This document shows, one piece after another, positions 41,394-49,376 of a stretch of DNA of 64,000 nt. The stretch is from Oscillatoria sp. SIO1A7 (GTDB lineage Bacteria; Cyanobacteriota; Cyanobacteriia; Cyanobacteriales; Laspinemataceae): contig JAAHFN010000023.1 of NCBI GenBank assembly GCA_010672965.1, positions 62,001 through 126,000 on the forward strand. Reading direction: 5' to 3'. Each line of letters begins with the position of its first letter. Position 1 is the first letter of the stretch. The notes beneath the pieces are model-generated. The model did not search any database and was not told the DNA's origin. It was given only the letters and a program-made list of their open reading frames with translations. A program made the position numbers and the translations under genes.

Positions 41394-43130
41394 ATGATCA
41401 AAATACTCAAGCGTATAGTTCTTGAATTAAAAGAAAAGTCTGCTGCAGAACAAGAGCCAACCCTGAGTAAAAAGGAATTGGCGGCGCAAAAGCGCAAAGC
41501 GGCGCGGGCGCGTTCTAAATTCCTTGGCGAACTGGCTAGCTTTGGGGGAGCTGGGGTAGCGCTCGCCCTCCCAGTTGTCTTTGTCGCCGATCCGAAAATA
41601 GCACTGGCTGTTGGAGCTGGCATCCCCGTCTTAGCCCTATCTTACACTTATCCCCGTCAAGCTATCTGGAGCTTCTTCATCTACATGCCCTTTGCTGGCA
41701 CGATTACTTACTGGATTGGCGGTGGCAACTCACTCTTTCAGCTTGCTAAAGATGCCTTCTACATACCGGCGCTCCTGGCCTTAGTGCAGCAATTACTGCG
41801 CAAAAAAAAGCCCATTATAGTTGCCAAACAGTTAGAAGTTCCCATCTACATTATCCTAACCTTATCTATTCTCACGGTTATCTTTGTTAACCTAAATCAG
41901 CAGTTTAGCTCCAAGCCTCAAGGACAACCATTTCTAATGGGAATCTTAGGCTTGAAGGTCTTTATCGGCTACATTCCCCTAATGACTTGTGGCTACTACC
42001 TGGTTCGCAATCTCAAAGACCTTCTCTTCCTTACCCGCTTGAATGTAGTCATGGTTATCATCTGCTGTAGCCTAGGCTTCGTACAGTATCTTATGCTACA
42101 GCTTGGCATATGTCAGGGTACAGATCATCTCAGCGGAGTCGATCTATTTAGAGCGACCCTAGAATACAAATGTCTGATTGGAGGTTCTCTAGTTTTTAGT
42201 CCCTCCCAGAATATGATCCGCTTGCCCGGTACGTTTGTAGCGCCCTGGCAATGGGCTTGGTTTTTGATTTCCGCTATTTTTTTTACATTTGCCTCCGCCT
42301 TCAGCGATTCTTCCTTGCGCTGGCAAGGTATCAGCTTTATTGGCATGGCCTTAGTATTTGTCAACTCCGTGATTTCCGGTCAAAGAATCGCTCTGGCCTT
42401 AGTACCCCTGTTTACCATCATCTTGCTCGTACTCACCGGCCAAGTAACCAACCTGAAGCGGTTTATTCCCATCGCCACGGGACTGGGAGTCCTGGCTATT
42501 GTCGCAATGGTCGCTTTCCCCGACGTAGTTCAGGAGCGGATCGATAGTTTTGTCGATCGCTGGAATGCCTCTCCGCCGACGGCTTTTATTCAACATCAAA
42601 TTGAGTTTACTTCCAAAGAACAGCGGGGATTGCTGGGCAACGGCTTGGGGCGAGCTACTAATTCCGCTCGGGTTTTTGGCGATACGACTCTTGTTGAAAC
42701 CTACTATCCTAAAATATTATTTGAACTCGGACCTATGGGGGTGATGGCTTTTCTCTTTTTGGTCAGCGTCCTCGTCTTTGTTACCTTTAAAAAATATCGT
42801 TCCCTGAAAGAAAAGCACTTGCGCGGTTATGGCGCTGCTTTTTGGGTGTTCGTGCTTTTGATTAGTTACAATACTTACTACTATCCTCTCGACGTTGACC
42901 CAGTTGCCGTTTATTACTGGTTTATTGCCGGTGTTGTATTAAGGTTGCCAGAAATAGAGCGCCAAGAAGAGGAAAAACTAAGACAAGCTGAGTTAAAGGC
43001 AGCGCAAGAGGAAAGCGAGGCTAAAGACTTAGCCCGGATAAAATCTTCCCAGTTAATCTCAAAGCGGGGTAACTCTAATAACTACAAGAACGGTAACGGG
43101 CGCAGGAAAGTTAGAGGCAGAAGATTTTAG
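41394..43130 (+). CDS. hpsL: HpsL-like O-antigen ligase/polymerase-type membrane protein
   Basis: This 578-residue polytopic membrane protein has a basic N-terminal helix (SKKELAAQKRKAARARSKFL), about ten spans (for example AGVALALPVVFVADPKIALA, TYWIGGGNSLFQLAKDAFYI, IPLMTCGYYLVRNL), a large periplasmic loop near residue 395-430, and a charged Lys/Glu C-terminal tail. The build is that of Wzy/WaaL-type proteins, and the N-terminal region matches my recollection of cyanobacterial HpsL. It would polymerise or ligate lipid-linked units of hormogonium polysaccharide, needed for gliding motility. It is followed by three glycosyltransferase genes on the same strand. ATG 41394. Confidence 0.8.
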   Translation: MIKILKRIVLELKEKSAAEQEPTLSKKELAAQKRKAARARSKFLGELASFGGAGVALALPVVFVADPKIALAVGAGIPVLALSYTYPRQAIWSFFIYMPFAGTITYWIGGGNSLFQLAKDAFYIPALLALVQQLLRKKKPIIVAKQLEVPIYIILTLSILTVIFVNLNQQFSSKPQGQPFLMGILGLKVFIGYIPLMTCGYYLVRNLKDLLFLTRLNVVMVIICCSLGFVQYLMLQLGICQGTDHLSGVDLFRATLEYKCLIGGSLVFSPSQNMIRLPGTFVAPWQWAWFLISAIFFTFASAFSDSSLRWQGISFIGMALVFVNSVISGQRIALALVPLFTIILLVLTGQVTNLKRFIPIATGLGVLAIVAMVAFPDVVQERIDSFVDRWNASPPTAFIQHQIEFTSKEQRGLLGNGLGRATNSARVFGDTTLVETYYPKILFELGPMGVMAFLFLVSVLVFVTFKKYRSLKEKHLRGYGAAFWVFVLLISYNTYYYPLDVDPVAVYYWFIAGVVLRLPEIERQEEEKLRQAELKAAQEESEAKDLARIKSSQLISKRGNSNNYKNGNGRRKVRGRRF

Positions 43131-43192
43131 CACTAGGGTGGATTGAGTCCGATTGGCAACCCAATTTTATCGATTTAATTACTAAAAATTCT

Positions 43193-44164
43193 ATGGATTG
43201 GCCGTTAATTTCCGTCATTATCCCCACCTACAATCGCGAAGAACCTCTCCGGGACAGTATCGCCGATGTCCTCAAGCAGGATTACCCGCACTTAGAACTA
43301 TTGGCGATCGACCAAACTCCCACCCACAAGCCAGAAATAGAAGCTTACTTGCAGTGCCAAGCTAACGCTGGCAAGATTCGCTGGTTTAGAGTGGATTGGG
43401 CGAGCTTGCCCGGTGCCCGCAATTATGGGGTGCGGCGAGCAAATGGGGAAATTATTATCTTTCTCGATGATGATGTGGTCTTGCCGGAGGGATTCCTAAA
43501 AGCCCACGCCCGGAACTATCTGGAACGACCGGAAGTAGGCGCGGTGGCGGGACGAGTTTTCGATCGCATGAAGCTAACAGATTCTGGAGGCAATCTGACT
43601 ATTGACGATTTGCCGCCAGAGGCAATGGATCCGGGCATAGCTTGGTATTATATAGACTTGGTGCATACGGTCAAAGCCCAGCAAGTCCTTTCGGTCAGAG
43701 GTTGCAATATGTCTTTTCGCCGTTCTATTTTCGAGCAATGGGGACTGACTTTTGACGAAAGATTTCAGGGTTCTGCAGTCCGAGAAGAATCCGACTTTTG
43801 CCTGCGCTTGCGGCAGACCGGGTATATTATTTGGTACGACCCGGAGGCGCATTTAGTTCACTTGGGAGAAGAGACTGGCGGCTGTCACGATATTAGTACG
43901 CGATCGCTCAAATATCAGCTCACTTTCTATCACAACCATTTCTTCATGGGCTTGAAAAATCTCAAACCCTCCCAATGCCTGCGCTTCTTTGCTCGGTTAT
44001 TCGACTGTCACGTTCTCGGCCATCCTCCTTGCAATAAAAGCAGTTCCCTTGTCAATACGGCGGTGCGCTTAAACTTTTTCGTCTTGGGTTTTTTCCAAGC
44101 CTTAGCCACCGTAATAAAAGCCAATGGCAATGACGGCCAGATTTATACTTGGCAGGATAAATAA
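43193..44164 (+). CDS. hpsN: GT2-family glycosyltransferase, HpsN-like
   Basis: This 323-residue GT-A enzyme begins WPLISVIIPTYNREEPLRDS, has the DxD-type metal motif IIIFLDDDVVLPEGFLKAHA at about 90-110, and a catalytic-domain end with SFRRSIFEQWGLTFDERFQG then REESDFCLRLRQTGY (the ED-type general base region). A hydrophobic segment NFFVLGFFQALATVIKA near the C-terminus may anchor it to the membrane. It lies 62 bp after hpsL and is likely co-transcribed. It is assigned as HpsN from gene order (hpsL-N-O-P) and family; donor and acceptor sugars are unknown. Confidence 0.8.
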   Translation: MDWPLISVIIPTYNREEPLRDSIADVLKQDYPHLELLAIDQTPTHKPEIEAYLQCQANAGKIRWFRVDWASLPGARNYGVRRANGEIIIFLDDDVVLPEGFLKAHARNYLERPEVGAVAGRVFDRMKLTDSGGNLTIDDLPPEAMDPGIAWYYIDLVHTVKAQQVLSVRGCNMSFRRSIFEQWGLTFDERFQGSAVREESDFCLRLRQTGYIIWYDPEAHLVHLGEETGGCHDISTRSLKYQLTFYHNHFFMGLKNLKPSQCLRFFARLFDCHVLGHPPCNKSSSLVNTAVRLNFFVLGFFQALATVIKANGNDGQIYTWQDK

Positions 44165-44296
44165 GGGCATGGGGCATGGGGCATGGGGCATTGGGGGGAA
44201 GTTTTAAGTTTTGACTTTTAAATTCAAAACAAATCAAAGATAAAAACTCAGAACTCAAAACTCCAATACACCCTACTGGACTGTCTGCCTTAAAAT

Positions 44297-44450
44297 TGTA
44301 GGGAAGGGTTGAACGGAGTGTTGGCGAAGCCAACTCGTGCGAGTAACCCAACACAACGATTGGTATAGTTGGGTTACTCGCACGAGAAGGCTATGCCCCA
44401 GAGGGCAGGCGGGGCGCGTTCGCCAACACTCCGTTCAACCCTTCCCTACA
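44297..44450. mobile_element. 154-bp inverted-repeat element with perfect 32-bp ends
   Basis: The ends begin TGTAGGGAAGGGTTGAACGG and are exact complements over 32 bp. A second nested pair (CTCGTGCGAGTAACCCAAC and its complement) lies inside. The element can form one long hairpin and has no coding capacity. It is followed by AATGCCC and GCTGACC heptamer tracts up to 44630. Confidence 0.85.
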
Positions 44451-44569
44451 GTTACACATAATTTTAGGTTTGCCAAAGCACTACACCATACCGCTATCCC
44501 CTACTTTTTAGCCCAATGCCCAATGCCCAATGCCCAATTCCCCATGCCCAATTCCCAAATTTGCTTTTA

Positions 44570-44600
<31 letters not shown>

Positions 44601-44633
44601 CCCAATTCCCAATTCCCAATTCCCAAGAATCAA

Positions 44634-45809
44634 ATGAAAATCCTAGTTATCAGCCACACTTATATAGTTGACCTCAATCGCCAAAAGCTGCGCGCCTTGG
44701 CCAAGCTAGAACCGGGGATAGAAGTCACGGTGGTGGTGCCGCGTCGCTGGAATCCGGGTGGGGTTCAAAACAAGATAGTGGAAACGCAATTCCTGCAAGA
44801 AGGCTCGTTTCAAGTGGTGCCGATTTTTAACTTGAGCGAAAACAATCAAAGCTTACTTATATTTGGCTCGGAGCTAATTAAACTACTGCTTGGCTGGCGG
44901 CCGGATATTATCCAAGTAGAACAAGGTTCTAAAGCTCTGGCTTATGCTCAAGCGATCGCCCTCAATAGCTGGCTGGGACTAGGGGCAAAGAATGTCTTTT
45001 TTACTTGGTGGAATTTGCCCTATGAAGTGAAATGGCCGATCGCCCAGCTCGAAGCCTATAACCTGCGCCACACCGACGGGCTGATTGCCGGAAACCAAGA
45101 TGCTGCGGAAATTCTGCGCCAGAGAGGCTACTCTCGACCGTATAAAGTAATGCCTCAATTGGGTGTCGAAGAAAGCCTATTTCGCCCTCAACCCCAGCCG
45201 GAATTACAGGCAGAACTAGGAATCAAAACCAATGATTTTATTGTCGGTTTTGTCGGTCGGTTCGTCGAAGAAAAAGGGCTGCTAACTTTAGCTAAGGCTC
45301 TGGCTGGTTTGCGCGATCGCCCTTGGAAATGGTTGCTGCTAGGCCGAGGACTATTACAAGAAAAACTAATCCAATGGGCCGATGAAAATCGCCTCCAAGA
45401 CCGGCTTATCTGGGTAGAAAGCGTTCCCCACTACCGAGTGTATCGCTATATTAATTTAATGAATGTCCTCGTTTTGCCTTCGGAGACTACCGATAAAATT
45501 AAAAACCTCACTTCTAAGGGTTGGAAAGAGCAGTTTGGTCATGTCTTAATTGAGGCAATGGCTTGTCAAGTTCCGACAATTGGTTCTGACTCCGGGGAGA
45601 TTCCCAATGTTATTGGCGACTCCGGGCAAATTTTTCCCGAGGGTAATGTGCCAGCCCTGCAAAATTGCCTCGAACGCTTGATGGATTCCCCCGCTTTAGC
45701 CGAAGAACATGGCAAGCGAGGCTGGAAAAGAGTTATGGAACTCTATACTAATCAAGCTTTGGCAAAGCAGCTTTTGCAGTTTTATAAAGAATTAGGGTGT
45801 AGGGTGTAG
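44634..45809 (+). CDS. hpsO: GT4-family glycosyltransferase, HpsO-like
   Basis: This 391-residue GT-B enzyme begins MKILVISHTYIVDLNRQKLR, and the N-terminal domain has DIIQVEQGSKALAYAQAIAL and FFTWWNLPYEVKWPIAQLEA. The C-terminal donor-binding domain has FIVGFVGRFVEEKGLLTLAK and FGHVLIEAMACQVPTIGSDS then GEIPNVIGDSGQIFPEG (EX7E motif). It is predicted to extend the hormogonium polysaccharide unit on the cytoplasmic side. Its last ~60 bases are duplicated at 47906-47967, beyond the restriction-modification genes that follow, marking an insertion event. ATG 44634. Confidence 0.82.
   Translation: MKILVISHTYIVDLNRQKLRALAKLEPGIEVTVVVPRRWNPGGVQNKIVETQFLQEGSFQVVPIFNLSENNQSLLIFGSELIKLLLGWRPDIIQVEQGSKALAYAQAIALNSWLGLGAKNVFFTWWNLPYEVKWPIAQLEAYNLRHTDGLIAGNQDAAEILRQRGYSRPYKVMPQLGVEESLFRPQPQPELQAELGIKTNDFIVGFVGRFVEEKGLLTLAKALAGLRDRPWKWLLLGRGLLQEKLIQWADENRLQDRLIWVESVPHYRVYRYINLMNVLVLPSETTDKIKNLTSKGWKEQFGHVLIEAMACQVPTIGSDSGEIPNVIGDSGQIFPEGNVPALQNCLERLMDSPALAEEHGKRGWKRVMELYTNQALAKQLLQFYKELGCRV
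45743..45804. repeat. 62-bp duplication, left copy (hpsO 3' end)
   Basis: CTATACTAATCAAGCTTTGG and the following ~42 bases recur at 47906-47967 with two or three differences. This left copy is the coding 3' end of hpsO. The two copies bracket the methyltransferase, XRE and HNH genes. Confidence 0.9.
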
Positions 45810-45916
45810 GGTGTAGGGTGTGGGGTGTGGGGTGTGGGGTGTGGGGTGTGGGGAATGGGGAATGGGGAATGGGGAATGGCGCAAAATAATACATCTATTT
45901 ACCTACATCCTAAACG

Positions 45917-46825
45917 CTACGCCCTCGTTTCCAACGTTAAGATTTTTCGGCCAATCCATTCGGCGATCGCGGGCACGACGGCGTTGCCAATGACTCTCCC
46001 TCGACGACCGTCCAACCGGGGGGGAACCCCATCAGCCTTTCCCACTCTGTCCACGTCAAGTTTCTGGCCACAAAGTATTGGTCTGTCTGAATGACCGCCT
46101 TGATGTTTTCCAGTTTGGGCGCGTAGCGTGGGGCAGACATTTTTTGCCAAGGTGTACCCGAAACCGCCGCGACGTTGTACCACAAGCGGAGCGTCTCCGA
46201 TAGCGCTTTCACGAATACCGGATCTAGTTTTCTTCCCGCTCTGTTTTCCCGCCGGAGAATTCCCAGACAGTTCGCTGCTGTCAGTAAAGATTTTATAGGC
46301 ACGTTTCGATCTAAAACTGGCGATAAAGAAGACTCTATCTCGGTTCTGAGGTAAGCCCGTATGCAGAGCGTTACACGATAGCCATCCCCCCAAATACCCG
46401 CACGCTTCCAGCGCGTCGATAACTGCCTCAAGAGCGGTTCCTTGCTCTGCCGAGAGGAGCCCCGGCACATTTTCCAAGACCAACCACCCCGGACGAACTT
46501 CTGCAACCAGCTCCATATATTTATAGAAGAGTCCGCTGCGTTCTCCTGTAAGCCCAAGTCGCTCTGTATTGGCGTTGCTGAGGTCTTGACAGGGCCATCC
46601 TGCGCACCATAAGTCAGCGGCAGGGATAGCTGAATGTGTGAGGGTTGTGATGTCGTCATAAATCGGTACTTCAGGCCAGTGGCGCTTGAGAATTTGTTGG
46701 CAAAACTTATCTATTTCACATTGAAATACAACTTGCATCCCGGCTCGCTCGAAGCCGAGATCGAATCCGCCAATCCCAGAAAAAAATGATGCAACTCGCA
46801 TTACGGGAGTCTTAGGCTTAGACAA
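45917..46825 (-). CDS. DNA (cytosine-5) methyltransferase
   Basis: This 302-residue C5-MTase has motif I VASFFSGIGGFDLGFERAGM (13-30), catalytic motif IV WCAGWPCQDLSNANTERLG with Cys79, motif VI VLENVPGLLS, motif VIII GLPQNRDRVFFIASF, and motif X RGRVIGNAVVPAIAEWIGR. It would methylate the recognition site of the paired HNH endonuclease and protect host DNA. The target-recognition region (about 180-270) is short. Its start (46825) faces the XRE/HNH operon across a 108-bp control region. A 27-bp stretch of its 3' end is duplicated at 48705-48731. Confidence 0.94.
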   Translation of the reverse strand: MSKPKTPVMRVASFFSGIGGFDLGFERAGMQVVFQCEIDKFCQQILKRHWPEVPIYDDITTLTHSAIPAADLWCAGWPCQDLSNANTERLGLTGERSGLFYKYMELVAEVRPGWLVLENVPGLLSAEQGTALEAVIDALEACGYLGGWLSCNALHTGLPQNRDRVFFIASFRSKRAYKIFTDSSELSGNSPAGKQSGKKTRSGIRESAIGDAPLVVQRRGGFGYTLAKNVCPTLRAQTGKHQGGHSDRPILCGQKLDVDRVGKADGVPPRLDGRRGRVIGNAVVPAIAEWIGRKILTLETRA

Positions 46826-46858
46826 TTTGACCGAGGTTACATAGGGTAGAGCGCCTTA

Positions 46859-46875
46859 TAGACGATTTTCGTCTA
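46859..46875. promoter_or_regulatory. C-box-like operator between methyltransferase and XRE/HNH genes
   Basis: TAGACGATTTTCGTCTA is a perfect 7-bp dyad with a 3-bp spacer, in the 108-bp divergent interval. Controller proteins of type II restriction-modification systems bind such dyads to delay endonuclease expression. The adjacent XRE protein is the expected ligand. Confidence 0.65.
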
Positions 46876-46933
46876 CAAGCCAATATCGAGCTAGGATACC
46901 ATCTTTCATCGTAGTCGAAAACCAGAGTATCGG

Positions 46934-47170
46934 ATGGGCGAGGCTAACATTAGTGGCCCAAGAATCAGAAAAGCGCGGGAACAGCGGGGATGGGATCAGA
47001 GCGATTTAGCTGCGGCCCTGGAAGTAGATTTTCAGATTAAGCTGGCTCAGTCTGACATTTCAGAGATTGAACGGCAAAAACGCGGAGTCAAAGACTTTGA
47101 GTTAGACGCGATCGCCCGTCTCTTGGCAGTAAGTCCCCAATGGCTCTTGCGGGGAAAAGACAATGACTGA
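46934..47170 (+). CDS. XRE-family controller protein of the restriction-modification system
   Basis: This 78-residue single-domain HTH protein reads PRIRKAREQRGWDQSDLAAA, then LAQSDISEIERQKRGVKDFE, ending DAIARLLAVSPQWLLRGKDN. An insertion (EVDFQIK) lies between helix 2 and the recognition helix. Its gene overlaps the HNH gene by eight bases and sits downstream of a 17-bp dyad, exactly the layout of C proteins controlling type II systems. ATG 46934. Confidence 0.85.
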   Translation: MGEANISGPRIRKAREQRGWDQSDLAAALEVDFQIKLAQSDISEIERQKRGVKDFELDAIARLLAVSPQWLLRGKDND

Positions 47171-47870
47171 CACGGACATTAATCGCGAGCAATGGCTGAG
47201 AAATGCCCGCGAGGGCTTTGTGACTTCCGCGCCAGCTAATCGAAATTACTACAGGTTAATCCTGGAAACTCTATGGCCTCCAGAACATACCATACCAGGG
47301 CCGGTGGTTTTCCTGTCGGATATTCGCCAGGTAATAGACAATTTTAGAGGAGTTGGCAAACCTTATCAAGATGTGCCTAGACGTATTCGGGAATTACAAG
47401 GTGAAGAAGGCTTTCTGGGCATAAAAAAATACGGCAACGGCCAATATACAAGGTATCAGCTTGTTAGCTTAGAAATTAGCCCTAAGCGCATTCAGAGAGT
47501 AAAGCTCAGTGATACCTTTTGGGAGAGAATACTGACTAAATATCAGCATCGCTGCGCTGTCTGCGGCAGAACAGAACCGGCCGTGATATTGGAGCGAGAC
47601 CATAAAATTCCCAGGCTTAGGGGTGGGAGCAATGAAGAAGATAACTGGCAGCCTCTATGTGGCGAGTGTAATAACTTTAAAAGCACTGCCTGTCGGGGCT
47701 GTCAACTTGAATGCAATCAATGCCCTTGGGCGTTTCCAGAAAGGCTGGCTCCGATTAAAATATCCGAACGTAATATCCAAGGATTACGAGATATTGCTTT
47801 GCAAAAAGGAGTGAGCCCTGATTCTTTGGTAAATGAACTTATTGAAGGTTACTTGGAAGAACAAAGCTAA
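47163..47870 (+). CDS. HNH restriction endonuclease (probable type II)
   Basis: This 235-residue protein has an N-terminal part (about 1-110) that may recognise DNA (LILETLWPPEHTIPGPVVFL, DVPRRIRELQGEEGFLGIKK). The HNH nuclease domain follows: HRCAVCGRTEPAVILERDHK (metal His and Asp-His pair), IPRLRGGSNEEDNWQPLCGE, then CNNFKS, with CxxC zinc pairs before and after. A further Cys cluster (CRGCQLECNQC) follows. The C-terminal helix is amphipathic. It is co-transcribed with the XRE controller and opposite a C5 methyltransferase, so restriction of unmethylated foreign DNA is the likely role. The site is unknown. Confidence 0.87.
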   Translation: MTDTDINREQWLRNAREGFVTSAPANRNYYRLILETLWPPEHTIPGPVVFLSDIRQVIDNFRGVGKPYQDVPRRIRELQGEEGFLGIKKYGNGQYTRYQLVSLEISPKRIQRVKLSDTFWERILTKYQHRCAVCGRTEPAVILERDHKIPRLRGGSNEEDNWQPLCGECNNFKSTACRGCQLECNQCPWAFPERLAPIKISERNIQGLRDIALQKGVSPDSLVNELIEGYLEEQS

Positions 47871-47905
47871 ATTGGCTAGCTGCCAAATGCCCAATGCCCC
47901 CTGCC

Positions 47906-47967
47906 CTATACTAATCAAGCTTTGGCACAGCAGCTTTTGCAGTTTTATAAAGAATTAAGGTGTAGGG
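47906..47967. repeat. 62-bp duplication, right copy
   Basis: Copy of the hpsO 3' end (45743-45804) without an upstream coding frame, followed by GTTTGGGTATTTG. Its position just after the HNH gene marks the right edge of the restriction-modification insert. Confidence 0.9.
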
Positions 47968-48144
47968 TTTGGGTATTTGTATAACCGGACAACCGCCTGA
48001 AAGCTGCCTAGAGCATTGGTACAGTAGGGGCGATTTCGCGCGATCGCCCTTACACAAACTCCTGCGTTATGTCAATTTTTCTGAACCGACGCTCTAGGAT
48101 AAAATTGAAGCACCTATAGAAAAGCGACATCCACCATATAAACA

Positions 48145-48708
48145 ATGACTCAAGCATCCAACCCAGAAATCACAAACACTCAATTGCCAAATTTGACCAT
48201 GAGCCCAGAACAACTTGCCCAACTAGACTGGTTGCGTGCGGAGATCGGGGCTGATAACGCAAAAGAAGCGATTTTGCGCTCTATTTCTGTCATGGTAACC
48301 CTAAAGCAAAATATAAAATCTGGTAGCCAACTTTTTCTTCACAATTCTGAAGGTCAAATTCGCCTATTGATTCCAGAATTGGAACCTTCGCCGACGGAAA
48401 ATTGGCAGTATTTAGTCGAACGTCCTCACCCTTGGCGACGGCAGCTCTATATTAAAGGTCGCAAGCTTATGGCTGCGACTGTTTGGCGAGATGCAATAGC
48501 CAATCAAATGTCCCCAGAAGAAGCGGCTGAAAATTGGGATTTACCCCTTGCTGCCATTCACGAAGTTATGCGCTATTGCGAAAGCGATCGAGACCTCTTG
48601 CGCCTAGAAGCTGAAGAAGAAAGTTACCGTTTAGAAACAAAAGGAGCCCTTAAATCAATGGAGTTACCATTAAGCTGCTTTTTTACCAAGGCCAGCCTCC
48701 AAGCTTAA
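48145..48708 (+). CDS. DUF433-type antitoxin-like protein (187 aa)
   Basis: The N-terminal ~60 residues are helical (MSPEQLAQLDWLRAEIGADN then AKEAILRSISVMVTL). The C-terminal region RPHPWRRQLYIKGRKLMAAT then VWRDAIANQMSPEEAAENWD LPLAAIHEVMRYCESDRDLL is the DUF433-like winged-helix segment found in cyanobacterial antitoxin-type proteins. The last ~20 residues (SMELPLSCFFTKASLQA) look unlike the family. The usual downstream PIN-like toxin is absent; instead the gene meets the 27-bp duplication at 48705. It may be an orphan left by rearrangement. Confidence 0.7.
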   Translation: MTQASNPEITNTQLPNLTMSPEQLAQLDWLRAEIGADNAKEAILRSISVMVTLKQNIKSGSQLFLHNSEGQIRLLIPELEPSPTENWQYLVERPHPWRRQLYIKGRKLMAATVWRDAIANQMSPEEAAENWDLPLAAIHEVMRYCESDRDLLRLEAEEESYRLETKGALKSMELPLSCFFTKASLQA

Positions 48709-48731
48709 GATTTTTCGGCCAATCCATTCGG
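48705..48731. repeat. 27-bp duplication shared with the methyltransferase 3' end
   Basis: TTAAGATTTTTCGGCCAATC and the next seven bases are identical to 45937-45963. Here they form the last codons of the DUF4276 frame (PNGLAEKS); there they lie inside the methyltransferase gene in another frame. Confidence 0.9.
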
Positions 48732-49355
48732 TGCAAGTGGCGGTGCTTTTATCATCTGCAATAGGCCATCCCGGAAAACCTGAAAACTCTGAGAGCGATT
48801 GCGCTGCGGTTCTAGATGCTCGGCAATGTCTCGGGCTGCCTCCAGCTTATTCAGACCGCCTTTGTGATAACCTTTTTTCTGTAGTTCCCGCTCTAGCGCT
48901 TCCCAGGTGCCGCCGCTAATTCCATCGGGATCGCGACATTTTTTCTGCTTTCCCAGATTCGGCGAAATACGCGGATAGGCGGCGCAAGTCGCTTCTACAT
49001 CTCCAAAAAACCATGCCTCTAATTCTTAGATAGCCAACCGATTTAAAACTTGAAAATCTTGCGGAATCTTCGCTGCTGTTTTGGTAAGCAAGCCAGCATC
49101 GCTAGCGATTTGCTCCAGTTTTTGCTTTAGTTCGATACAGTCTTCATTGTCTCTGTCAATAAGGACAACAATACGCAAATCTTCCGGCAACCAAGCTTTA
49201 TAGCCTTTCAAACGACCGGGCAACTTAGAGAGTAAACTCTGTTTTCCCCGGAAACAATGAATTTTAAAAGTGACTTCCTCACCCAGGATTTTTGGTAAGA
49301 TCAGATCCAAGGCAACTTGGCTGGATGCTTCTTCAACTAAAAATTCGACGTGCAT
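48705..49355 (-). pseudogene. DUF4276 (TOPRIM-like) gene split by an in-frame stop
   Basis: The first part (49355-49026) reads MHVEFLVEEASSQVALDLIL and VVLIDRDNEDCIELKQKLEQ, then IPQDFQVLNRLAI and TAA. The same frame continues at once ELEAWFFGDVEATCAAYPRI, CRDPDGISGGTWEALERELQ and RNRSQSFQVFRDGLLQMI to a TAA at 48705. Together 216 codons form a full-length DUF4276 protein with a single nonsense codon, where family members have a continuous I-E-E-L-E-A-W stretch. DUF4276 is TOPRIM-like with acidic residues that may bind metal (E8, D-R-D near 68). It follows the AAA ATPase gene by 21 bases, so the pair is a defence-type operon with a probably inactive second gene. Confidence 0.85.
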
Positions 49356-49376
49356 CGTCTCTGAATTACCCCCGAT

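Noticed and set aside
44297-44450. Long inverted repeat considered as a Rho-independent terminator
   Set aside because: The 32-bp ends and nested second repeat are far longer than a terminator and lack a T-run; a MITE-like element fits better.
45937-46659. 240-codon minus-strand ORF inside the methyltransferase gene
   Set aside because: It is the out-of-frame shadow of the methyltransferase; motifs I, IV, VI, VIII and X all lie in the other frame.
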